Under the pieces are notes generated by a model. That model ran no database searches and was not told the origin of the DNA. It saw only the letters and a program-made list of their open reading frames with translations. Below are positions 8,152 to 17,112 of a stretch of DNA of 56,231 bases, one piece after another. Position 1 is the first letter of the stretch. Every line of letters starts with the position of its first letter. The translations under genes were made by a program, and so were the position numbers. Source of the stretch: Proteiniphilum sp. (GTDB lineage: Bacteria; Bacteroidota; Bacteroidia; Bacteroidales; Dysgonomonadaceae); the NCBI GenBank assembly GCA_016839025.1, contig JADLKK010000007.1:1-56231 (forward strand), written 5' to 3'.

Positions 8152-9504
8152 TCAGTTTTCCTGCAGAAACCGACTAATATCCTGATCCGAAACCTCGTGG
8201 TTGGTCAGGTCACCTGCCAGGTACTGGTCATAGGCGGCCATATCGACCAGTCCATGGCCGGAGAGGTTGAAGAGGATCACCTTTTTGCGCCCTTCCTCTT
8301 TTGCCTGGTTAGCTTCGCGGATGGCAGCGGCAATGGCGTGGGTTGATTCCGGTGCAGGGATAATCCCTTCGGTCTGGGCGAAGAGCACCCCGGCCTCAAA
8401 GGTTTCCAGTTGTTTGATGTCGATCGCCTCGATGTAGCCATCCTTGAGTAACTGGCTTACGATGCTTCCGGCACCGTGGTAGCGGAGCCCGCCTGCGTGG
8501 ATGTTGGCTGGTGCGAACTTGTGTCCCAATGTATACATGGGGATTAGCGGGGTGTAGCCGGTTTCGTCTCCAAAGTCGTACTGGAAGCGGCCTCGTGTCA
8601 GTTTGGGACAGGAGGCCGGTTCTGCCGCCACGAAGCGGGTGTTGGCCTTGCCCTCAAAGTTATGTCGCAGGAAGGGGAAGGAGATGCCGGAGAAGTTGGA
8701 ACCGCCACCGAAACAGCCGATCACCACATCGGGGTACTCACCCGCCATTGCCATCTGCTTCTCCGCCTCCAGGCCAATAATGGTTTGGTGCAGTGAGACA
8801 TGATTCAGCACACTGCCCAGTGCATACTTGCAACCGGGGGTCTGCATTGCCAGCTCAATCGCCTCCGAGATGGCGGTGCCCAGGCTCCCCTGGTAGTTGG
8901 GGTGGTCGGTGATGATTTTACGACCTGCCTTGGTGGACATGCTGGGTGAGGCGATCACCTGTGCACCCCAGGTCTGCATCAGCGAGCGGCGGTAGGGTTT
9001 CTGTTCATAGCTGATCTTCACCATGTAGACAGCCAGCTCCAGCCCGAACATTTTGGTAGCCAGTGCCAGGGCAGTACCCCACTGTCCAGCACCGGTCTCG
9101 GTGGTGATATTGGTGGTTCCCTCAATCTTGTTGTAGTAGGCCTGGGGCAGTGCTGAGTTGAGCTTGTGTGAACCCACCGGGCTGACACTCTCGTTTTTGA
9201 AATAGATATGCGCCGGTGTGTCGAGGGCTTTCTCCAATCCTGTAGCCCGCACCAGTGGTGAGGGGCGGTAGATCTTATACTTCTCCCTTACCGGTTCGGG
9301 GATATCGATCCAGGCATCGCTCTGGTTTACCTCCTGACGTGACAGCTCCTCGGCAAAGAGAGGGTATAGGTCTTCCGCCTTGAGTGGTTCCCGTGTGCCA
9401 GGGTTGATCATTGGCTGCGGCTTGTTTTCCATCTCGGCAATGATGTTGTACCATTGCTCCGGGATCTCTGCTTCGGGAAGCAGGAATTTTTTTCTTTTTT
9501 CCAT
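8152..9504 (-). CDS. trpB2: TrpB2-type tryptophan synthase beta subunit
   Basis: A 450-residue PLP enzyme that would join indole and serine (or O-phosphoserine) to make tryptophan. The PLP lysine is Lys114 in GSHKLNSA, and ETGAGQWG follows at about 136-143. The extra N-terminal segment and MINPGTREP mark the TrpB2 subfamily, which normally acts without TrpA. No trpA or other trp gene is present nearby, so indole salvage is a reasonable inference. The ATG at 9504 is chosen over the adjacent in-frame TTG. It follows the malic enzyme gene by 30 nt and is probably co-transcribed with it. Confidence 0.92.
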   Translation of the reverse strand: MEKRKKFLLPEAEIPEQWYNIIAEMENKPQPMINPGTREPLKAEDLYPLFAEELSRQEVNQSDAWIDIPEPVREKYKIYRPSPLVRATGLEKALDTPAHIYFKNESVSPVGSHKLNSALPQAYYNKIEGTTNITTETGAGQWGTALALATKMFGLELAVYMVKISYEQKPYRRSLMQTWGAQVIASPSMSTKAGRKIITDHPNYQGSLGTAISEAIELAMQTPGCKYALGSVLNHVSLHQTIIGLEAEKQMAMAGEYPDVVIGCFGGGSNFSGISFPFLRHNFEGKANTRFVAAEPASCPKLTRGRFQYDFGDETGYTPLIPMYTLGHKFAPANIHAGGLRYHGAGSIVSQLLKDGYIEAIDIKQLETFEAGVLFAQTEGIIPAPESTHAIAAAIREANQAKEEGRKKVILFNLSGHGLVDMAAYDQYLAGDLTNHEVSDQDISRFLQEN

Positions 9505-9534
9505 CAATTTGTCTTTATCGGTTTTATTGTGTTG

Positions 9535-11838
9535 TTATTGTATACGGGAGAGTTTGTTGGTGCGGATGTTCTCCTCCACGATGGCGTCAATCACTGCCAC
9601 GGCCACCATGTTCACGATGTCCCGCACCGGTGTCTCCACATCGAGGATATGCACCGGTTTGTTGAGACCCATCTGGATGGGACCGATGATGTCATTCATA
9701 CCGGTTTCTTTCAGTAGTTTGTAGGCGGCATTGGCGGAGCTGAGGTTGGGAAAAACCAGCGTGTTCACCTCCCTGTCCCGCAGGCGTGAGAAGGGGTACT
9801 TTCTGTCGCGCATCGGTCTGTTCAGGGCATAGTTGACCTGCATCTCCCCGTCGACCACCATTTCCGGATAGCGTTCGTGGAGTGTCTCTACCACCTGGTG
9901 TACGCTGGCGGGACTGCCCACGGTATCTGCACCGAAGTTGGAGTAGGAGAGCATGGCGATCACCGGTTCCTGGTTGAAGAACTTGACCGTGGCATTGGCC
10001 AGTCGCGCAATATCAATCAGCGCCTCGGTGTCGGGGTGACGGTTGAAGAGGGTGTCGGCCAGGAAGAGCATTCCTTTCTTGGTGTTGACGATGTGCATCG
10101 TCCCGATGTGGTTCAGCCCCTCGCGGATGCCAATCACCTCCTTCGCGATATCGGTGGTCTGCTGGTACTTGCTGAAGACGCCGGTGATCATGGCATCGGC
10201 CTCACCGGTCTCCACCATCATCATGCCGAAATAATTTCGTTCGAACATCTTTTCTGCAGCCTCCTCGAGGGTCATCCCCTGACGGTTTCTCTTCTCGGTG
10301 AGCAGGGCTGCATAGCGCAAGCGTCGCTCCTCCTCGCGATCGTGCCGCAGGTTGACAATCTCGATCCCTTCCAGGCTGATCTGGTTCTCCCGTGCCACGT
10401 TGGCGATCTTCTCCTCGTTGCCCAGCAGGATGGGGTGGCAGATACCCTCGGCATAGGCTGCCTCGGCTGCCTTGAGCATGTTCAGGTGGTTTGTTTCGGA
10501 GAAAACCACCTTCTTGGGCTGCTGGCGTCCCATCTCAAACATGCGGCGGATCATCTTGTTGTCGAGACCCATCAGGTCACGCAGCTTGTGGTCGTATGCC
10601 TCCCAGTCGGTGATGGGTTTGCGTGCCACACCCGATGCCATGGCAGCCTTTGCCACGGCGGGAGCCACCGTGGTGAGCAGGCGCGGGTCGAGCGGCTTGG
10701 GAATGATGTATTCCCTTCCGAAGCTGAGTTTCTTCACACTGTACGCTTCATTCACCACGTCAGGCACCGCTTTTTTGGTCAATTCCGCCAGAGCATAGAC
10801 GGTAGCAATCTTCATCTCTTCGTTGATACAGGTTGCCTGCACATCGAGCGCACCACGGAAGATATAGGGGAAACCCAGCACGTTGTTGATCTGGTTGGGA
10901 TAATCGGAACGTCCGGTAGCGAAGATGATATCTTCACGTGCCGAGATGGCCCGTTCATAAGATATCTCCGGATTGGGATTTGCCAGTGCGAAAACGATTG
11001 GGTTGTCGCTCATGGAGCATAGCATCTCCTCTGTCAGCACGTTGGCTACCGAGAGACCGAGGAACATGTCGGCTCCTCTCAGCGCCTCCTCCAGTGTGCG
11101 GATGTTGCGGTTGGTGGCAAAGGGTCGCTTGCGTTCGTTCAGATCGGTGCGGGAGGTGTGGATCACCCCACGGGAATCGAGCATCACGATGTTTTCTTTC
11201 CGGGCTCCAAGGGCTATATAGAGCCGGGTGCAGGAATTGGCGGCCGCTCCGGCACCGTTCACCACGATCTGCAACTCCTCAATCTTTTTCCCGTTCAGTT
11301 CCAGCGCATTGAGAAGACCGCAGGCAGAGATGATGGCGGTACCATGCTGGTCATCGTGCATAATGGGGATATTGAGTTCACCTTTGAGTCGTTCTTCGAT
11401 CTCAAAGCATTGTGGCGCTTTGATGTCCTCCAGGTTGATGCCTCCGAAGGTAGGGGCAATCGCCTTCACTATCTGAATGAATCTCTCCGGATCTTTTTCA
11501 TCCACTTCTATATCGAACACATCGATTCCGGCGAAGATCTTGAAGAGGAGTCCTTTACCTTCCATCACCGGCTTTCCGGCCAAGGCACCGATATCGCCCA
11601 GTCCCAATACGGCGGTACCGTTTGAAATTACCGCTACCAGATTTCCCTTGGAAGTGTACTCGTAGGCCGCTTGCGGATTCTTCTCTATCTCCAGGCAGGG
11701 TTCGGCCACACCGGGTGAGTAGGCCAGTGACAGGTCCCGTTGTGAACTATAGGGTTTAGTGGGAACTACTTCGATTTTACCGGGGCGCCCCTGCGCATGG
11801 TAGGCCAGCGCATCGTCCCGCAGTTTATTCTTTGTCAT
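9535..11838 (-). CDS. maeB: NADP-dependent malic enzyme with phosphotransacetylase-like domain
   Basis: The enzyme decarboxylates malate to pyruvate, making NADPH. The 767-residue protein is the long MaeB form. Residues 1-430 are the malic enzyme part, with [32 protein letters not shown] and the nucleotide-binding [12 protein letters not shown]. The rest resembles phosphate acetyltransferase ([25 protein letters not shown]); in known family members this domain is regulatory rather than catalytic. Two overlapping -7 boxes lie 38-53 nt upstream of the ATG. Confidence 0.95.
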   Translation of the reverse strand: MTKNKLRDDALAYHAQGRPGKIEVVPTKPYSSQRDLSLAYSPGVAEPCLEIEKNPQAAYEYTSKGNLVAVISNGTAVLGLGDIGALAGKPVMEGKGLLFKIFAGIDVFDIEVDEKDPERFIQIVKAIAPTFGGINLEDIKAPQCFEIEERLKGELNIPIMHDDQHGTAIISACGLLNALELNGKKIEELQIVVNGAGAAANSCTRLYIALGARKENIVMLDSRGVIHTSRTDLNERKRPFATNRNIRTLEEALRGADMFLGLSVANVLTEEMLCSMSDNPIVFALANPNPEISYERAISAREDIIFATGRSDYPNQINNVLGFPYIFRGALDVQATCINEEMKIATVYALAELTKKAVPDVVNEAYSVKKLSFGREYIIPKPLDPRLLTTVAPAVAKAAMASGVARKPITDWEAYDHKLRDLMGLDNKMIRRMFEMGRQQPKKVVFSETNHLNMLKAAEAAYAEGICHPILLGNEEKIANVARENQISLEGIEIVNLRHDREEERRLRYAALLTEKRNRQGMTLEEAAEKMFERNYFGMMMVETGEADAMITGVFSKYQQTTDIAKEVIGIREGLNHIGTMHIVNTKKGMLFLADTLFNRHPDTEALIDIARLANATVKFFNQEPVIAMLSYSNFGADTVGSPASVHQVVETLHERYPEMVVDGEMQVNYALNRPMRDRKYPFSRLRDREVNTLVFPNLSSANAAYKLLKETGMNDIIGPIQMGLNKPVHILDVETPVRDIVNMVAVAVIDAIVEENIRTNKLSRIQ

Positions 11839-11875
11839 TTTGATTGTTTTTATGCAGATTGTTCAATAACCTGTA

Positions 11876-11891
11876 CAAAAATACAAAAATA
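11876..11891 (-). promoter_or_regulatory. Two adjacent -7 boxes upstream of maeB
   Basis: On the minus strand TATTTTTG occurs twice back to back (11891-11884 and 11883-11876). Either would start transcription some 30-40 nt before the maeB ATG. A TTG partner about 20 nt upstream is not clear for either. Confidence 0.5.
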
Positions 11892-11907
11892 ATGTGACAG
11901 ATGATAA

Positions 11908-12600
11908 TTATTGTTGCGCTTCCTGGACAACATCCATCATAAAGTGATAAAGATCTGCCACCATAGTGAAATCCTCCATCAGCTGTAGTGCAATGGCACT
12001 GCTACAGAGACGAGGATCGGTTGGTGAGATCCGCTTGACCAGGTAGCAGCTTTTGCGCTGTATCCAGGGTTGGTAGAACTCAGGCAGGTCACTGGGCAGA
12101 GCTCTCTTGTATGGTTCACCTTCTACCGTGAATCCGGCAGCGGCAGCCTGCAACGCCATTTCACGAAACGACTCCCGGCTGAAGGAGATCTCTTCCCGCA
12201 GCGTATCCATGATCTTCCGCCTGGGGCTGTAAAGCCCCATGCCGTAGGTGAACTGATCGCTACTTAACTCGGCGAAGAAACCGGGATAATCTTCCCAGTG
12301 GGTGGCTTTTCGCTGGAAGTTGAGCCACATCGATGTTTTATAGGGTTCCTTGTTGGGTGAGAACCGGACATCGCGATAGATGCGGGAGAGCATTTTTGCG
12401 GGGTGTAGCTCAAAGAGGGGATCGATGTTGTACATGGTCGGCGAAAGCATTATGGCCAGAGCACGGAAGGGTTGCAATAGAGACTCCTGATAGATCTGTT
12501 TTCGCTCGTTGAACCATTCACGGTTGTTGTTTACCTTCAGTTCGCATAAAAACGTGATGGAAGCAGCAGTAAAACCAGTGAAAGGAGCAATAGGGTCCAT
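11908..12600 (-). CDS. DUF2461 domain-containing protein
   Basis: A 230-residue protein with the DUF2461 (TIGR02453) signature: FTGFTAASITFLCELKVN, NNNREWFNERK near the N-terminus, RDVRFSPNKEPYKTS in the middle and a C-terminal acidic-aromatic tail. The family is widespread but has no proven function. The ATG at 12600 shares its A with the TGA of the upstream lipoprotein gene (TGATG), which supports this start over a longer frame and implies translational coupling. Confidence 0.85.
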   Translation of the reverse strand: MDPIAPFTGFTAASITFLCELKVNNNREWFNERKQIYQESLLQPFRALAIMLSPTMYNIDPLFELHPAKMLSRIYRDVRFSPNKEPYKTSMWLNFQRKATHWEDYPGFFAELSSDQFTYGMGLYSPRRKIMDTLREEISFSRESFREMALQAAAAGFTVEGEPYKRALPSDLPEFYQPWIQRKSCYLVKRISPTDPRLCSSAIALQLMEDFTMVADLYHFMMDVVQEAQQ

Positions 12601-13052
12601 CACTCCAGTATCTGATAGGAGATGGCAGCAAGGTGATAGCGAGGAACCGCAGCCTCCTCCTCTTCGCAATGGACTGTTCCGGTGCTGTCGGCAGCGGAGA
12701 CCCCATGGTCGTGATGATCCGTTCCTTCTGTGATGCTGTCTCTCATTACTACACCTCTCACCCTCAGCCGTTTCCCTTGCGCTTCGGGATCAAACTTGCC
12801 CAGTGTGGCGTCTGATTCCGCACGTAGGGTCAGGGTCTCTTCACTGCCCTGCAGAAAGAGTTTCATGCCACTCTTGCCACAGACATGGGTGCAGAGTCCC
12901 TCTACCATCACTGTTTTACCTGTCAGTGATTCGGCGTTGACCAGCACTTCATCCACCCGCATGGGGGAATTTTTGCTATCCGTACAATGTGAAAGAAACA
13001 GGATGGCTGTAGCCAGCATCAAAAAGTAAAAAAAAGAAACCCTTCTTTTCAT
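12600..13052 (-). CDS. Small lipoprotein with a Cys/His motif, possible OB-fold
   Basis: A 150-residue protein with a lipoprotein signal (residues 1-23, lipobox LSHC, Cys23), so it is likely anchored in a membrane facing the periplasm. The mature part reads VLVNAESLTGKTVMVEGLCTHVCGKSGMKLFLQG, which resembles OB-fold proteins; the CTHVCGK cluster could bind metal or heme. A later His/Asp/Glu-rich stretch (DHHDHG, HCEEEE) is also suited to metal binding. It is translationally coupled to the DUF2461 gene. Function unknown. Confidence 0.7.
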   Translation of the reverse strand: MKRRVSFFYFLMLATAILFLSHCTDSKNSPMRVDEVLVNAESLTGKTVMVEGLCTHVCGKSGMKLFLQGSEETLTLRAESDATLGKFDPEAQGKRLRVRGVVMRDSITEGTDHHDHGVSAADSTGTVHCEEEEAAVPRYHLAAISYQILE

Positions 13053-13085
13053 ATCCCTGCCAATATTTTTGATAATTTTGCACTC

Positions 13086-13093
13086 CAAAGATA
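13086..13093 (-). promoter_or_regulatory. -7 box for the lipoprotein-DUF2461 pair
   Basis: TATCTTTG on the minus strand (13093-13086) ends 33 nt before the lipoprotein ATG at 13052. A clear -33 partner was not found. Confidence 0.45.
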
Positions 13094-13188
13094 ATGATAT
13101 TTTCAGGTTGGATGATCATTTGTAACTGTTTTAGCCAAAAAAAACAGTTCATTCGTCGGGAATAAGAGCGGTGTTCGTCGATTGACCG

Positions 13189-13220
13189 TTGTGATACATC
13201 CTGACAGGTCCCTACATTTG
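13189..13220 (+). promoter_or_regulatory. Promoter of the LiaF-like gene
   Basis: TTG at 13189-13191 and TACATTTG at 13213-13220 are separated by 21 nt. Transcription would begin near 13227, about 18 nt before the ATG at 13245. Confidence 0.55.
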
Positions 13221-13244
13221 TGCCAAAAATAAAATGTACTTATC

Positions 13245-13997
13245 ATGGATAAAAGTTCGTGTGCTTCCTCTTTTTCTGGCAGATCGAAAGGGATTCTTTT
13301 GGGTTCAATGCTGGTGCTGGCAGGTTTGTTGTTTCTTGCCTTCAATTTCGGATGGATCGATTCAGCCCTTAAACCGGTGCTTTTTTCCTGGCCGATGCTA
13401 TTCATCGTGGCAGGAATCATGAAACTCTCCCGGAGAGATCCGCTGATGTCTCTGTTTCTGCTGATCCTGGGGTTCTTCTTCCTGCTTCCCCGTATTGCCG
13501 TTGCTTATCCCGGAATCCTGCCGGGTCTCGATGCCGGTTTTGCACGTACCTACTGGCCGTTCCTGTTGATCATATTGGGCGTAAGCCTGATTTTCAGGGT
13601 CTTTTATGCTCCGCGACACCGGCAAGGACAACAGCGTCTCGTTACCGGTGAAACTGCCTCAGGGGTGAATGGCCGAATCGAAAAACGGGTGGTCTTTGGT
13701 GGATCAGAGAGCATCTTTCTGGATCCTGTCTTCCATGGGGGTGCATTGAGCGCCACTTTTGGAGGTATTGTGCTGGATCTGCGCAGAACCACACTACCGG
13801 AGGGTGAGACCTGCCTGGAAGTGGATGCCACCTTCGGGGGAATAGAACTATATATCCCGGGTGACTGGCTTGTGGAGACAAGATTCCAGACCGTATTGGG
13901 CGGCGTGGAAGACAAGCGGCTGGTATCTACACCTGACTATGCATGCAAACTGATTCTGAGGGGCGACCTGATATTCGGAGGATGTGAAATACGCTGA
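13245..13997 (+). CDS. LiaF-like membrane protein
   Basis: A 250-residue protein with four hydrophobic segments in residues 16-127 (including ILLGSMLVLAGLLFLAF and YWPFLLIILGVSLIF), matching the LiaF/DUF5668-like membrane domain. A soluble C-terminal part carries repeated strand motifs (VVFGGSESIF, ATFGGIVLDL, ATFGGIELYIP, LIFGGCEIR) like the cell-wall-active antibiotic response domain of LiaF. In Firmicutes LiaF inhibits a stress-sensing kinase. Here it is followed 39 nt later by a membrane-anchored LytTR regulator, suggesting a sensor-inhibitor pair by analogy. Confidence 0.75.
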   Translation: MDKSSCASSFSGRSKGILLGSMLVLAGLLFLAFNFGWIDSALKPVLFSWPMLFIVAGIMKLSRRDPLMSLFLLILGFFFLLPRIAVAYPGILPGLDAGFARTYWPFLLIILGVSLIFRVFYAPRHRQGQQRLVTGETASGVNGRIEKRVVFGGSESIFLDPVFHGGALSATFGGIVLDLRRTTLPEGETCLEVDATFGGIELYIPGDWLVETRFQTVLGGVEDKRLVSTPDYACKLILRGDLIFGGCEIR

Positions 13998-14036
13998 CCA
14001 CAGCTAGCCTACGATGCACAATCCATTACACAACCG

Positions 14037-14888
14037 ATGAAACAACCTTTTTTTTATATTCCCTTTCGCTGGTTGCCATTTGTGATGCTTTGCCTCACCT
14101 TTGCCATCCTGCAGCCTGTTGTTCTGCGCGCACTTATCCCGCTTCCTTACGGGGTCTTGTGGTTGAAGAGTGCCGTCGATGCATTGATCATGGGTGGGAT
14201 GGGAATGCTTCTGACTGTCGCAATTTCTTCCTTTCATTATGCGAGGCTGGATCAATATCAGCGAACAGTCAACTATGTCGCCTTGGGGATCATGTATCTC
14301 ATCGGCTGGAGCCTGTTGAGTTATTTCTTTTCCCTGTTGATCTTTGGCCTGGCACAAAAGAGAGTTGTCACATCGCTTATACCGTTTACCACATTGGTAG
14401 CACTGTTGGTTTATCTGGTCCATCTGCAGCTGATTCACTATCGGATGGTACAAACTGGTTCGGAAGATGAAAACAGGGAAAATATGGGTGGAAACCCTGT
14501 TTCAGATCTTTCCGGGCTGGATGCAGAGCACAATTCCGCACTGCACAACGACAGGGAGGTGCTGGAGCGTGTGGCGGTGAAAAGCGGTCAGAAAATTCAT
14601 GTGATCATGGTTCCTGATATCATCTACATCCAGTCAGATGGTGACTATGTGCAGATTGTGACGGATCAGAGCCGTTATCTCAAGGAAGAGACAATGAAGC
14701 ATTTCGAAGCCAATTTGCCCCGAAGTCAATTTGTCAGGGTGCACCGCTCTTTTATTGTCAACGTGGAGAAGATCCTGCGAATAGAACTCTATGAGAAACA
14801 GAACCAGATGCTCACATTGAAGAATGGTGATCAGATTCGCGCAAGCGTTACCGGATACAGGGAACTGCGAACAATCCTTAATTTGTGA
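14037..14888 (+). CDS. Membrane-anchored LytTR-family transcription regulator
   Basis: A 283-residue protein. The first half holds four hydrophobic segments (about residues 10-32, 40-63, 77-103, 113-136). After a polar linker, residues 187-283 form a LytTR DNA-binding domain with DIIYIQSDGDYVQIV, RSQFVRVHRSFIVNVEKI and a basic end. There is no receiver domain, so it is a one-component regulator tethered to the membrane. It follows the LiaF-like gene, which could feed it a cell-envelope signal. Target sites are unknown. Confidence 0.85.
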   Translation: MKQPFFYIPFRWLPFVMLCLTFAILQPVVLRALIPLPYGVLWLKSAVDALIMGGMGMLLTVAISSFHYARLDQYQRTVNYVALGIMYLIGWSLLSYFFSLLIFGLAQKRVVTSLIPFTTLVALLVYLVHLQLIHYRMVQTGSEDENRENMGGNPVSDLSGLDAEHNSALHNDREVLERVAVKSGQKIHVIMVPDIIYIQSDGDYVQIVTDQSRYLKEETMKHFEANLPRSQFVRVHRSFIVNVEKILRIELYEKQNQMLTLKNGDQIRASVTGYRELRTILNL

Positions 14889-14936
14889 TTCCTGTTGCTG
14901 AGTGGCTGTAAAGTATGTTAAAACCGAGAAAACCAA

Positions 14937-14968
14937 TTTGTGTTTTTGGGTTTTCCGGATTATTTTTG
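14937..14968 (+). promoter_or_regulatory. Promoter of the tetR-RND operon
   Basis: TTTG (14937-14940) and TATTTTTG (14961-14968) are separated by exactly 20 nt. Transcription would begin near 14975, about 19 nt before the TetR ATG at 14994; the stretch AAAGGTAGG before the ATG may help ribosome binding. Confidence 0.7.
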
Positions 14969-14993
14969 TGCGTTTTTTAAAGGTAGGTTATAC

Positions 14994-15614
14994 ATGGAAT
15001 TGCGCGACAGAATCATAGAAAAAGCAGGAAATCTTTTTATCCAGTATGGGATCAAGAACAGTTCGATGGATGAGATTGCCACATCATTGGGCATCTCGAA
15101 ACGAACCATCTATGAAATTTTCCGGGATAAGGAGGATCTGCTGATCTCCTTCCTGAGAAAAACATGGAATGAGCGGAACGCTCATTTTGCCACTTTTCTC
15201 CGTGGAGACTACAATGTGATCGGGGTGTTCCTGAAAGTCATTGAGGCTCAGCAGAACCTGCCATTGGCCAATGTGAAATTTTTCGAGGATATCCAGAAAT
15301 ATTATCCCCAGGCGGCAAAGTTGATCAAGGAGGATGTAGCCCAAAACAATGTCTTTCTCTGTGATTTTCTGCACAAGGGCATTGCGCAGGGTTATATCCG
15401 CAGCAACCTGAATGTGGAGGTGACAGCATTTCTGGTGGAGGATGGCACCAATACCTATATTCGGGCATCCTATCTGGAGCAGCCACCCTTCTCTTTCCGG
15501 GAGTTGTTCTTCACCATGATGATCAACTTCATCAGGGGAATATCCACCGAGAAAGGAATCCGGATCATCGATGAGTATCTTGCCAATCAGCAAATGAAAA
15601 CAGAAATTAAATAG
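14994..15614 (+). CDS. TetR/AcrR-family regulator of the efflux operon
   Basis: A 206-residue protein with an N-terminal helix-turn-helix (residues 1-50: ELRDRIIEKAGNLFIQYG, SMDEIATSLGISKRTIYEIF) and a variable ligand-binding C-terminal domain. The ATG at 14994 is preferred over an upstream in-frame TTG because it lies downstream of the promoter and begins right at the HTH domain. It is the first gene of the operon, 2 nt before the TolC gene, so it most likely represses or tunes its own operon. The ligand is unknown. Confidence 0.88.
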   Translation: MELRDRIIEKAGNLFIQYGIKNSSMDEIATSLGISKRTIYEIFRDKEDLLISFLRKTWNERNAHFATFLRGDYNVIGVFLKVIEAQQNLPLANVKFFEDIQKYYPQAAKLIKEDVAQNNVFLCDFLHKGIAQGYIRSNLNVEVTAFLVEDGTNTYIRASYLEQPPFSFRELFFTMMINFIRGISTEKGIRIIDEYLANQQMKTEIK

Positions 15615-15616
15615 AG

Positions 15617-17089
15617 ATGAAAAGCGTAAAAATGAATCAGAAAAAATCAACCCGCTTCCTGTCGGTTGTCCTGTTATTAGCCCTGGCCGGCTTTTCCAGG
15701 CTGCATGCCCAGACGGCCGACACCCTCTCCATCGACCTCCCCACGGCGCTGGAGATTGCACTGAGCGAGAATCCCCGGGTGAAGGTGGCCGACATGGAGA
15801 TCACCAAGAAAGAGTATGCAAAGAAATCCGCATATGGTGCACTGCTGCCCCAGTTCGACCTGATTGGACAGTATCAGCGGGCCATCAAGCGTCAGACGGT
15901 ATATTTCGACGAAGGTTTTGGTTTGGGAGGAGGAGAGATCGATCCCACCCAGTATACCCCTGAGGAATTACAGGTGTTGCAGGTGCTCAACAAGGTGATG
16001 ATGCCCGATCCCGAGAGTTCGGGAGAAGGGATCCAGATGGGGCGTTTCAACGTCTGGTCGGCCGGCATGAACGTGAGCCTGCCATTGGTGATGCCCTCTC
16101 TCTGGAAAAACATACAGATGAGCGAGGTGGATATCCGCCTGGCCATCGAACAATCGCGCGCTTCCCGCATCGACCTGGTGAACCAGGTGAAAAAGGCTTT
16201 TTACAGTCTTCTGCTGGCACAGGACAGCTATGCGGTATTCCGCAAGACCTACGAGACCGACTCGCTCAACCTGGAGAACATCCGTAACCGCTTCAACCAG
16301 GGAGTAGTGGCAGAGTATGATGTAATCACCGCCGATGTACGGCTCAAGAGTCTTATCCCCAGTATTCTCCAGGCGGAGAACATGATGAAAATATCCGAGT
16401 TGCAACTCAAGATGCTGATGGGGATGGATAACGAGGTACCACTGAAGGTGTCGGGGTCGCTTGGCGACTATCGTGCCGGCATGTTCGACAGGATTATCCC
16501 CGCTGATACTTCTTTGGTCAACAATAGTGATATCCGTCAGTTTGAACTTCAGTCGGAGCAGGCACGGAATGCCTACGAGATGCAGAAACTGCAATTTGCC
16601 CCCTCGCTGGTGACCAGCTTCAACTGGACCTACATGAGTCAGAACAACAACTTCAAGTTTCGTGACTATCGGTGGGATCCCTATTCGATGCTGGGTTTCA
16701 CCTTGCAGATCCCCATCTTTAACGGGGGGCAGCGCTACCATGGCGTGAAGCAGGCAGAACTGCAGCTCTTTCAGATGGAGGAGCAACGAAAGGAGTTGGA
16801 AAGGGGACTCAAGCTTTCCATCCGTAACAACTATGACCTGATTGGCAAGAACATCGAACAGGTGGTGGCTACCGAGTCGTCGGTGGCACAGGCCCGCAAG
16901 GGACACCAGATCACCCTGAAGCGCTATGAGACCGGCATGGGTACCATTGTGGATGTGAATGCTGCGGCATTGGCGGTGATCAATGCCGAGCTGCAGTACC
17001 GCAATGCCATCTACGACTACTTGGCGGCGAAGGCTGACTTGGAGAAGGTGTTGGGTTATGACATACAACCTGTAGAGACAAACGAATAA
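15617..17089 (+). CDS. TolC-family outer-membrane efflux protein
   Basis: A 490-residue outer-membrane channel of a tripartite efflux system. A signal peptide (residues 1-31, ending near RLHAQ) is followed by two repeats of the TolC helix-strand pattern, recognisable in SIDLPTALEIALSENPRVKVA and in NNYDLIGKNIEQVVATESSVAQA with GHQITLKRYETGMGTIVDVN. An extra stretch of about 50 residues rich in Gly/Glu/Pro lies after the first strand, before MGRFNVWSAGMNVSLPL. It lies between the TetR gene and the adaptor gene. Confidence 0.93.
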   Translation: MKSVKMNQKKSTRFLSVVLLLALAGFSRLHAQTADTLSIDLPTALEIALSENPRVKVADMEITKKEYAKKSAYGALLPQFDLIGQYQRAIKRQTVYFDEGFGLGGGEIDPTQYTPEELQVLQVLNKVMMPDPESSGEGIQMGRFNVWSAGMNVSLPLVMPSLWKNIQMSEVDIRLAIEQSRASRIDLVNQVKKAFYSLLLAQDSYAVFRKTYETDSLNLENIRNRFNQGVVAEYDVITADVRLKSLIPSILQAENMMKISELQLKMLMGMDNEVPLKVSGSLGDYRAGMFDRIIPADTSLVNNSDIRQFELQSEQARNAYEMQKLQFAPSLVTSFNWTYMSQNNNFKFRDYRWDPYSMLGFTLQIPIFNGGQRYHGVKQAELQLFQMEEQRKELERGLKLSIRNNYDLIGKNIEQVVATESSVAQARKGHQITLKRYETGMGTIVDVNAAALAVINAELQYRNAIYDYLAAKADLEKVLGYDIQPVETNE

Positions 17090-17112
17090 CGAAACAGATA
17101 ACAAATAAACAG

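Noticed and set aside
13073-13080. Plus-strand TAATTTTG box upstream of the LiaF-like gene
   Set aside because: A second box (13213-13220) has a TTG partner and a sensible distance to the ATG. The earlier one overlaps the leader of the opposite gene.
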